Source: CAZUVM01 sp964623885
Lineage (GTDB): Bacteria > Verrucomicrobiota > Verrucomicrobiia > Limisphaerales > UBA8199
DNA length: 21,789 bases
Reading direction: 5' to 3'
Assembly (NCBI GenBank): GCA_964623885.1
Contig: CAZUVM010000026.1
Coordinates: 1-21,789 of the forward strand
This document shows, in pieces, positions 13,274 through 19,922 of the stretch. Under the pieces are notes generated by a model, which did not search any database, had not been told where the DNA came from, and saw only the letters and a program-made list of their open reading frames with translations. The stretch's first letter is position 1. Every line of letters begins with the position of its first letter. Both the position numbers and the translations under genes were made by a program.

Positions 13274-15865
13274 ATGAGTAATCCAAATGACGCCTCAATG
13301 CCTCGACGGAAATTCCTGAAGCTTTCAGCTACGGCCGCTGGCGCTGTGAGTGGCCTCAGTACCGGAGCAACGGCAAATTCAACTGCTGCAGAGACCGAAA
13401 GTGCACCCAAAAGACGCTCGCGCGCTCCGCGCCGCTCCACTCGACCTTATAATTCTGAATATGTTGGGGAATTCCTAAACCAGGTAGCTTTTCCCCTTGG
13501 AGGTATCGGAGCCGGTATGATTTGCCTGGAAGGCTCGGGAGCGATTTCCCACGTCTCATTGCGTAACCGCCCCGAAGTTTACAACGAGCCTTGTATGTTC
13601 GCTGCGGTTTCGATCAAGGGACAACCGCCGCAGGCACGCGTGCTCGAAGGTCCGGTGCCGGGCCGCAAAATCTTCGGGCCACCCGGCACCGGTAACGGGG
13701 CGGGCGGCACCACTTACGGTCTGCCCCGTTTTGCCCAGGCTGCGTTCCAGACACGATTTCCGTTCGGTACGGTACACCTGTCCGATGCTCGATTGCCGCT
13801 GGAAGTAGAGCTCACTGGTTGGAGCCCATTCGAGCCAGGCGACACCGACAATTCAAGCCTTCCGGTAGCCGCCCTCGAATACCGGTTCGTGAATCGAAGC
13901 AAAACTTCGCTCGAGGCGGTGTTTTCCTTCAACTCCAAGAACTTCATGGCTCTGGGGGGCAACATTCCCCAGGCGGTCCGGCCCATTGCCGGCGGGTTCA
14001 TCCTTTGGGGCGGCAGCTCCAAAGACAAACCCTGGGAAGAAGGCGCATTTTCGGCCACGGTGAGCGAACCCGACGTGAAAGTAAACCACGCCTGGTTCCG
14101 CGGCGGCTGGTGGGATCCTCTGACAATGGCTTGGAAGGATGTCGCTGCCGGCTCATCCCCCGAGCGTGGACCGCTCACTGAAGGCGGCCCGAGTCCAGGC
14201 GCTTCGCTGTTTGTTCCCTTCCAACTGGCTCCGGGCGCGGAAAAAACCATCGTTCTTCGCCTGGCCTGGTTCGACGGTCAAACCAATCTGCGGATTGGCA
14301 GAGATCCACAAGGCAGCCAGTCAGGGGACAAGCCGGACTATCGTCCGTGGTACTCCAGCCGGTTTACTGAAATCAACAGCGTCAGTTTCTACTGGCGCGA
14401 TCATTACAATGAACTCCGTCAGAAAAGTCGTCGCTTCAGCGATTGCTTTTATGATTCAACGCTTCCGCCCGAAGTTCTCGAAGCCGTTGCCGCCAACCTG
14501 ACCATCCTGAAATCCCCCACTGTGCTGCGTCAAAGTGACGGTCGGCTTTGGGCCTGGGAAGGCTGCGGCGATAATTCGGGTTGCTGTCACGGGTCCTGCA
14601 CGCACGTTTGGAATTACGCACAGGCGATCCCGCACCTGTTCCCCAGTCTCGAACGCACCCTGCGCGAAACCGAATTTGGCCCTTCGCAAAATGACGCTGG
14701 TCACCAGCAGTTTCGGAGTTCGCTCCCCATCCGCCCAGTCGAGCATGATTTTTATGCGGCGTCCGATGGCCAGCTTGGTGGCATCATGAAAGTATTTCGC
14801 GAGTGGCGCATCAGCGGCGACACTGAGTGGCTGCGAGGCCTGTGGCCCAAGGTCAAGCAGAGCCTCGATTATTGCATCGCCACTTGGGATCCCGGCCATA
14901 AAGGCTGGGTGGAGGAACCGCACCACAACACTTACGATATCGAGTTCTGGGGACCGGATGGCATGTGCACCAGTTTTTACCTGGGCGCTCTCCACGCCGC
15001 CGTGCTCATGGCCCGCGCCTTAGGGGAGGACAGTTCCACCTACGGGGAACTTTTCGCCAAGGGCACTACTCGCGCTGAAACCGAGCTATTTAACGGCGAG
15101 CATTTCTTCCAGCGCGTCGAGTGGAAGAACATCCGCGCGCAAAACCCGCTGGAGAATAAGAGCATGGTTGGAAGTTATTCGCCCGAAGCTGTGGCGATTT
15201 TCGAGAAAGAGGGGCCGAAGTACCAATATGGAACCGGTTGCCTGTCAGACGGCGTGCTGGGCTCCTGGCTGGCTCTCGTCTGCGGTGCGGGCCAGGTGCT
15301 GGATCGCGCCAAAGTAGCCAGCCATTTGCGGGCGGTATATAAATATAACTTCAAGAGCGATCTCTCGGATTATGCGAATCCACAGCGCCCCAGCTATGCG
15401 TATGGCGCCGAAGGCGGCCTGATCTTGTGCACCTGGCCAAAAGGCGGTGAACCGTCTTTGCCTTTCCCTTACTCGAACGAAGTGTGGACTGGCATCGAGT
15501 ATCACGTGGCCTCGCACCTGATGCGCATGGGCATGGCCAAACAAGGACTCGAGATCGTGCGCGCGGCTCGGGATCGCTACGACGGGCGGGTACGCAACCC
15601 CTTCAACGAGTACGAATGCGGGCATTGGTACGCGCGCGCCATGTCCTCCTATGCGCTGCTCTTCGGCCTCAGCGGAGCGCGCTATGATGCCGTGGAAAAA
15701 GTTCTTTACCTGGAGCCCTCCATCAAAGGTGATTTTCGCTGCTTCTTCTCGGCTGCCGACAGCTATGGAACTGTGGGAGTGAAAAAGGGAAAGCCATTCT
15801 ACGAATCTAGAATGGGAACCCTCAAGATCCACGAAATAAAGTGCTCGCCCGTAACCGCCGTTTGA
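13274..15865 (+). CDS. Tat-exported GH116-like glycoside hydrolase
   Basis: This 863-aa protein belongs to the GH116/GBA2-like (DUF608) group. A twin-arginine signal (RRKFLKLSATAAGAVSG, from residue 11) implies folded export. The N-terminal beta domain begins with FLNQVAFPLGGIGAGMICLE (67-86). The C-terminal (alpha/alpha)6 domain holds LWAWEGC (425-431) and HHNTYDIEFWGPDGM (550-564). By alignment from memory with human GBA2, Glu429 is the likely nucleophile and Asp555 the acid/base. The segment between them is Cys-rich (GCGDNSGCCHGSCTH). Known members cleave beta-glucosides, beta-xylosides, glucosylceramide or related substrates; this substrate is unknown. The start could also be the ATG at 13298, just before the RR. 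Neither start has a ribosome site. It is followed by another exported carbohydrate-active protein. Confidence 0.9.
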   Translation: MSNPNDASMPRRKFLKLSATAAGAVSGLSTGATANSTAAETESAPKRRSRAPRRSTRPYNSEYVGEFLNQVAFPLGGIGAGMICLEGSGAISHVSLRNRPEVYNEPCMFAAVSIKGQPPQARVLEGPVPGRKIFGPPGTGNGAGGTTYGLPRFAQAAFQTRFPFGTVHLSDARLPLEVELTGWSPFEPGDTDNSSLPVAALEYRFVNRSKTSLEAVFSFNSKNFMALGGNIPQAVRPIAGGFILWGGSSKDKPWEEGAFSATVSEPDVKVNHAWFRGGWWDPLTMAWKDVAAGSSPERGPLTEGGPSPGASLFVPFQLAPGAEKTIVLRLAWFDGQTNLRIGRDPQGSQSGDKPDYRPWYSSRFTEINSVSFYWRDHYNELRQKSRRFSDCFYDSTLPPEVLEAVAANLTILKSPTVLRQSDGRLWAWEGCGDNSGCCHGSCTHVWNYAQAIPHLFPSLERTLRETEFGPSQNDAGHQQFRSSLPIRPVEHDFYAASDGQLGGIMKVFREWRISGDTEWLRGLWPKVKQSLDYCIATWDPGHKGWVEEPHHNTYDIEFWGPDGMCTSFYLGALHAAVLMARALGEDSSTYGELFAKGTTRAETELFNGEHFFQRVEWKNIRAQNPLENKSMVGSYSPEAVAIFEKEGPKYQYGTGCLSDGVLGSWLALVCGAGQVLDRAKVASHLRAVYKYNFKSDLSDYANPQRPSYAYGAEGGLILCTWPKGGEPSLPFPYSNEVWTGIEYHVASHLMRMGMAKQGLEIVRAARDRYDGRVRNPFNEYECGHWYARAMSSYALLFGLSGARYDAVEKVLYLEPSIKGDFRCFFSAADSYGTVGVKKGKPFYESRMGTLKIHEIKCSPVTAV

Positions 15866-15906
15866 TCGTCCAGAGCATTTCACTGTCATTCGTAGCCGCT
15901 AGTCGA

Positions 15907-15953
15907 GTAGCGCAGATTTCCAACCTGCTGTATCGCAGGTTTCCAACCTGCTG
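15907..15953 (+). repeat. Tandem pair of mini-hairpin repeats
   Basis: Two 20-bp copies (15911-15930 and 15934-15953) match at 19 of 20 bases, with 23-bp periodicity. Each ends in TTTCCAACCTGCTG. The second forms a perfect hairpin GCAGGTT-TCC-AACCTGC (15935-15951). With the leading GTAG (15907-15910) the layout parallels the left half of the element at 7663-7709, suggesting one dispersed family. The rest of the 192-nt gap (15866-16057) holds no recognisable gene. Confidence 0.75.
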
Positions 15954-16057
15954 AAGTACCGGTGCCGCCGAGCGCTCCGCAACACGCAGCCGCGCACCCA
16001 GCGAGGTCACCGCGGTTCACAGCTTGCTGTGGAAAATAGGTTAGCTACGCTCTGACC

Positions 16058-17725
16058 GTGAGAACCACTCTGGCTTCACCTTCATTCTTCACGCGTATCG
16101 CCTGCTTTGTTCTGTCGTGCTTTCTCCTCGCACCAGTGCCGCCCGCCACAGCCGCACTCCTTGAAGATCTTGCCAAACCTCAGGACGGCCGCTCGATGCG
16201 CTCCACCTCGACGATGCGCGTAGGCGAAATCCGGCGCGGCGCTGAGCCCAAGCTCAATCCCAACGCTGAACCTCGCGGCGATCTCGACGAGCAAAGCAAC
16301 TTTGACAACTTCACCATCCCTCCAGGCAGAACCCATGTCCTGCTCGACGCCCGAGGCCCTGGCGTGATCACCCACATCTGGATCACTTTCCTTGGTCCCG
16401 AACCTCAAGATTGGGCCAAGGGCGGCTCGGCCAACCACCAGGAAATGCTTCTCAGAATGTACTGGGACGGCGATCCTCGTCCCGCGGTAGAGGCTCCGCT
16501 TGGCGACTTCTTCGCGAATTGTTTTGGCCAGCGCCGGGAAGTCATCAGTCTGCCAATCGTTGTCGATGACGGGGACGCTTACAATTCCTTCTGGCAAATG
16601 CCGTTCCGGAAATCTGCCCGCATCGAAATCATCAATGAAAGTGAAAAGCCGATTAGCCTGCTCTACTACAACATCGATTGGATCAAAAAGAAGCGGCTGC
16701 CCAAAGACACGCCCTATTTTTATGCGCAATACCACCAGGAGTATCCTGCACAGCACGGAAAGGATTACCTGGTGCTGGAAACCAAGGGCAAGGGCCACTA
16801 CGTAGGCACCGTGCTGGCAGTGCGCACCCGGAGCCCCGCCTGGTTCGGCGAAGGTGACGAGAAAATCTATATTGATGGCGAGCCAAAGGCGTCGATCTGG
16901 GGTACCGGCACCGAAGATTATTTCCTCAGCGCCTGGGGGCTGAAGACTACCAGCACACCTTACTTCGGCGTGCCCTATTTCGACCAATGGGGCATCGTTG
17001 GCGGCCACACCAGCGCTTATCGCTGGCATCTTAACGATCCGATCGTGTTCAACACCGGAATCAAAGTGACCTTCGAACACTTCGGTTGGGTCTCACCCGA
17101 TGAAAATCCAAAACACCAAAGCACTAGCTGGAACGAGCGCGAGGACGATTATTCCAGCGTCGCCTTCTGGTATCAAACGGGCCACCCCACTTTCACCGCC
17201 CGCGCTCCACACGCCCGCGAGCGAAAACTCCCAAATCTCGACCCGATCATCGTGGCAGCGCGCGACTTTTCCGGCAGCGCATTCCACGGCGATGGCGCCG
17301 CCAACACGCAGTACCTGGAATTCTATACCATTCCGCAGCTACTCTATCGACCGGAAACCAATGACAATGCGTGGCTCGAGTTTCCTTTTACTGTCACCAA
17401 CAAACAACCGCTGCGGTTGCTGCTCAACCTTACAAAATCATACGATTTTGGCCGCTACCAGGCATTTCTCAACGGAACTAAGCTGGGTGGACCAATTGAT
17501 TTATATAGCCCGAAGGTGATTAACGAGGAAGTTCATCTCCTGGATTTCTGGCCGGAACCCGGCCAATACAAATTGCGTCTCGAATGTGTGGGCCGCAATC
17601 TGCAGTCCTCCGGTTATTACTGCGGCATCGAATCCGTTCGCCTGCGCGGGCGGCGCCCTCGCGTGAATGAATTTGGCTGGGACCGTGAAAACGATTGGCG
17701 CAAGGACCCCAAGCTCTACCGTTAG
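16058..17725 (+). CDS. Exported DUF2961 / GH172-type glycoside hydrolase
   Basis: This 555-aa protein has a Sec signal peptide (hydrophobic core about residues 12-28, cleavage near Ala33). It has the DUF2961 landmarks: GPGVITHIWITF (100-111), EAPLGDFFANCFG (145-157) and SIWGTGTEDYFLSAWG (279-294). GH172 members include a difructose-anhydride-forming alpha-fructofuranosidase and D-arabinofuranosidases. Its two catalytic Glu residues lie 21 positions apart; here Glu265 (WFGEGDE) and Glu286 (GTGTEDYF) have exactly that spacing. The start is GTG at 16058, since an in-frame TAG lies 21 bases upstream and the next Met is inside the mature protein. It lies downstream of the GH116-like gene. Its stop overlaps the convergent CULT-domain gene by four bases. 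The substrate is unknown. Confidence 0.88.
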   Translation: MRTTLASPSFFTRIACFVLSCFLLAPVPPATAALLEDLAKPQDGRSMRSTSTMRVGEIRRGAEPKLNPNAEPRGDLDEQSNFDNFTIPPGRTHVLLDARGPGVITHIWITFLGPEPQDWAKGGSANHQEMLLRMYWDGDPRPAVEAPLGDFFANCFGQRREVISLPIVVDDGDAYNSFWQMPFRKSARIEIINESEKPISLLYYNIDWIKKKRLPKDTPYFYAQYHQEYPAQHGKDYLVLETKGKGHYVGTVLAVRTRSPAWFGEGDEKIYIDGEPKASIWGTGTEDYFLSAWGLKTTSTPYFGVPYFDQWGIVGGHTSAYRWHLNDPIVFNTGIKVTFEHFGWVSPDENPKHQSTSWNEREDDYSSVAFWYQTGHPTFTARAPHARERKLPNLDPIIVAARDFSGSAFHGDGAANTQYLEFYTIPQLLYRPETNDNAWLEFPFTVTNKQPLRLLLNLTKSYDFGRYQAFLNGTKLGGPIDLYSPKVINEEVHLLDFWPEPGQYKLRLECVGRNLQSSGYYCGIESVRLRGRRPRVNEFGWDRENDWRKDPKLYR

Positions 17726-18126
17726 TTCCTCACATAAACGGCCCGTACCATCCGCGCTTTGATCAAACCGGCAAACTCGTGCTGGCCGGTGTAGTACCAT
17801 CCTAAGTGTTGACCGCATCGGTCGCACAAGCAAAACGACCACGCGTGTCCGGCGAACCAGGTGTGTTCCAGCGTCGGCACTCCCGTTTGGCGGCATCCGA
17901 GCGTCCGCGCAAACGTGATTATCGCAAAGCGTATCTGCTCAGGGTTACTAAAGGTAAACTCGTCTTTGCCGTCGTAAGCAAACCGATCACTTTCATTCGC
18001 TACACGGTTCAGGCACCAGGCACACAGCCAATCCCCGGCTGCGCTACCGGTTTCTGGGGCGGTGCGGGGACCAAGTTCCGGCTGCACCACTGTAGGAATC
18101 AAGACTTCTGGTCCGGCTGAGGCCAT
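17722..18126 (-). CDS. Stand-alone CULT-domain (cereblon-like) protein
   Basis: This 134-aa protein is almost entirely a CULT domain, the thalidomide/uridine-binding fold of cereblon's C-terminal part. Zinc ligands are Cys35-x2-Cys38 (LCAWC) and Cys101-x2-Cys104 (LCDRC). The aromatic cage is Trp90, Trp96 and Trp110, with spacings of 6 and 14 identical to human cereblon Trp380/386/400. Glu87-His88 before Trp90 matches human Glu377-His378, and Trp96-to-Cys101 spacing also matches. The end (FAGLIKARM) resembles bacterial single-domain homologues such as the Magnetospirillum protein. The family binds uridine and glutarimides in vitro; its bacterial role is unknown. The first 30 residues are Pro-rich and low in predicted structure. 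The gene is convergent with the GH172 gene, sharing TTAG at the stops. Confidence 0.9.
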   Translation of the reverse strand: MASAGPEVLIPTVVQPELGPRTAPETGSAAGDWLCAWCLNRVANESDRFAYDGKDEFTFSNPEQIRFAIITFARTLGCRQTGVPTLEHTWFAGHAWSFCLCDRCGQHLGWYYTGQHEFAGLIKARMVRAVYVRN

Positions 18127-18196
18127 TACTAAACGCTAGTCCAGTTCCGCGCGCTTTGCCAGCCACCACATACGGGGGCGCCGCCCGGAATTCCGA

Positions 18197-18231
18197 TCAC
18201 GTTTTACGTTTCACGCTTTACGCATCACGGC
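18197..18231 (+). repeat. Heptamer tandem array 2 (5 units)
   Basis: Five 7-mers in strict register: TCACGTT, TTACGTT, TCACGCT, TTACGCA, TCACGGC. The array lies about 80 bases upstream of the UbiD-family start. It shares the 18-nt block TCACGTTTTACGTTTCAC with array 3 (at 19881-19898) and a 13-nt block (ACGTTTCACGCTT) with array 1. The rest of the 184-nt gap shows no gene and no clear promoter. Confidence 0.87.
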
Positions 18232-18310
18232 TCCCACTCCAAGCACCCCCCGGATCAACCCTTCCCGAATTCTCTTCGCTCCCTCCGTCAGCTTCTGTAG
18301 CTTTCCTCCC

Positions 18311-19840
18311 ATGGCGTTCGGCTCCTTTCAAGAATTCCTTCAGCGCCTCGAAGCGGCGGGCGAATTGAAACGCATCGCTGAACCTTTTGCTACTGAGCTG
18401 GAAATTACCGAGCTGGCCGATCGCGAAATGAAGAAACCCGGCGGCGGGCAAGCTCTCCTCTTTGAGAAACCTACTATCTCCGGCCGTCCCTCGCCGTTCC
18501 CGCTGGCGATTAACACGCTCGGTTCATGGAAACGCATGGCGCTTAGCCTGGACGCCGAGTCAGTCGACGCGGTCGCTGCCGAGCTGGGTTCACTGATCAA
18601 AGCCAAGCCGCCTACCAGCTTTCGCGACGCCCTCAAACTGCTCGGTACGGCCCTCGACCTGCGCCACGCCAAACCTAAGCTCGTAGCAACTGGCCCTTGC
18701 AAAGAGGTCGTGCACAAGTTCGATCCGCCTGCACCGCGCACAGAACTGTGGCCGCCCGCGCCGGACCTGAACTCGCGAGCTAGCGGCAACACGCACACGC
18801 CAACCCTGCTCGATCTGCCGATCCAGCAGTGTTGGCCACTGGATGGCGGAAGGTTTCTCACTTTGCCTTGCGTCGTTACCAAAGACCCCGACACCGGCGA
18901 GCGGAATCTCGGCCTGTATCGCATGCAGGTTTACGACGCGCGCACCACCGGCATGCATTGGCAGCTCCAGAAGGTCGGGGCGCGTCACGGGCGGCGTTAT
19001 TACGAAACCGGCACGCGCATGCCCGTTTCTGTGTTCCTTGGCGGCGATCCGGTGTTCACATTCTGCGCCACCGCTCCTTTACCCGATGGGCTGGATGAAT
19101 TTCTACTCGCCGGTTATCTCCGCAAAAAATCTGTCGAGCTCGTCAAATGCGAGACCAACGATCTGGAAGTGCCGGCCAATGCCGATATCGTGCTCGAAGG
19201 CTACGTTGATCCCCGCGAACCACTCCGCGCTGAAGGCCCGTTCGGGGACCATACCGGCTACTATACGCTCCCGGAGCCTTACCCGGTTTTTCATATCACG
19301 GCCATCACCCATCGCAAAAACGCCGTCTATCCTGCCACCATTGTCGGCTGCCCACCGATGGAGGACTTCTACCTTGGAAGCGCGTCAGTGAAACTTTTCC
19401 TGCCGGTGTTCAAGATGAACTTTCCGGAAATCGTTGACCTGGCGTTACCGGCCGAAGGCGTGTTCCACAACCTCGTGTTCGTCAGTATTAAGAAGAGCTA
19501 CCCGATGCAGGCCTACAAAATCATGCACGGCCTCTGGGGCATGGGCCAAATGATGTTTACCAAATACATCGTGGCCGTGGACGACGACGTCGATGTCCAT
19601 AACACCAGCGAGGTGCTGTTCCGTCTTTGTGCTAATACGGATCCTCAACGCGACGCCCTGTTCAGCCGCGGCCCGGCAGATGTGCTCGATCATGCAACCA
19701 GCGAGATCGCCATCGGAACCAAGCTTGGCCTCGATGCAACGCGGAAACTACCGGGTGAAGGTTTTAAACGCCCCTGGCCGCCGCTTATCAAGATGGATCA
19801 GCAGGTGAAGGACAAGCTCGCGGGACTGAAACTGTTTTAG
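18311..19840 (+). CDS. ubiD: UbiD-family prenylated-FMN decarboxylase
   Basis: This 509-aa enzyme of the UbiD family decarboxylates aromatic or alpha,beta-unsaturated acids using prenylated FMN made by a UbiX partner, which is not in this window. Landmarks are GERNLGLYRMQVYD (197-210), GGDPVFTFCATAPLPDGLDE (244-263), NADIVLEGYVDP (290-301) and AEGPFGDHTGYY (307-318). Glu309 and Asp314, with Arg204, probably correspond to the R-E-E/D catalytic set of Fdc1; this is from memory. Length is close to E. coli UbiD (497). With mqnE in the window, a role in decarboxylating the prenylated naphthoate of the futalosine menaquinone pathway is plausible, but generic UbiD roles are not excluded. No Shine-Dalgarno is visible. 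It is bracketed by heptamer arrays. Confidence 0.9.
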   Translation: MAFGSFQEFLQRLEAAGELKRIAEPFATELEITELADREMKKPGGGQALLFEKPTISGRPSPFPLAINTLGSWKRMALSLDAESVDAVAAELGSLIKAKPPTSFRDALKLLGTALDLRHAKPKLVATGPCKEVVHKFDPPAPRTELWPPAPDLNSRASGNTHTPTLLDLPIQQCWPLDGGRFLTLPCVVTKDPDTGERNLGLYRMQVYDARTTGMHWQLQKVGARHGRRYYETGTRMPVSVFLGGDPVFTFCATAPLPDGLDEFLLAGYLRKKSVELVKCETNDLEVPANADIVLEGYVDPREPLRAEGPFGDHTGYYTLPEPYPVFHITAITHRKNAVYPATIVGCPPMEDFYLGSASVKLFLPVFKMNFPEIVDLALPAEGVFHNLVFVSIKKSYPMQAYKIMHGLWGMGQMMFTKYIVAVDDDVDVHNTSEVLFRLCANTDPQRDALFSRGPADVLDHATSEIAIGTKLGLDATRKLPGEGFKRPWPPLIKMDQQVKDKLAGLKLF

Positions 19841-19867
19841 GAGACGACGTAAGGAGTCTCATTTTTT
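19841..19867 (+). terminator. Weak intrinsic terminator after the UbiD gene
   Basis: Directly after the stop codon, GAGAC (19841-19845) can pair with GTCTC (19856-19860), followed by A and six T (19862-19867). The 5-bp stem with a 10-nt loop is weak, but its position and the T-run fit a rightward terminator. Confidence 0.45.
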
Positions 19868-19873
19868 CTCACC

Positions 19874-19922
19874 TCACGTCTCACGTTTTACGTTTCACTC
19901 ATCACGCATCACGCATCACTTC
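19874..19922 (+). repeat. Heptamer tandem array 3 (7 units)
   Basis: Seven 7-mers in register: TCACGTC, TCACGTT, TTACGTT, TCACTCA, TCACGCA, TCACGCA, TCACTTC. The last unit includes the stop codon of the leftward amidohydrolase gene (19916-19918). The array lies between the convergent UbiD and amidohydrolase genes. Confidence 0.87.

Noticed and set aside
15911..15953. CRISPR array
   Set aside because: Only two units, with a 3-nt separation and no spacers; palindromic repeat family fits better.
16082..17080. Long antisense ORF (332 codons) opposite the GH172-type gene
   Set aside because: It lies opposite strong DUF2961 motifs, has no recognisable domains, and is explained by GC-rich codon-position bias on the coding strand.
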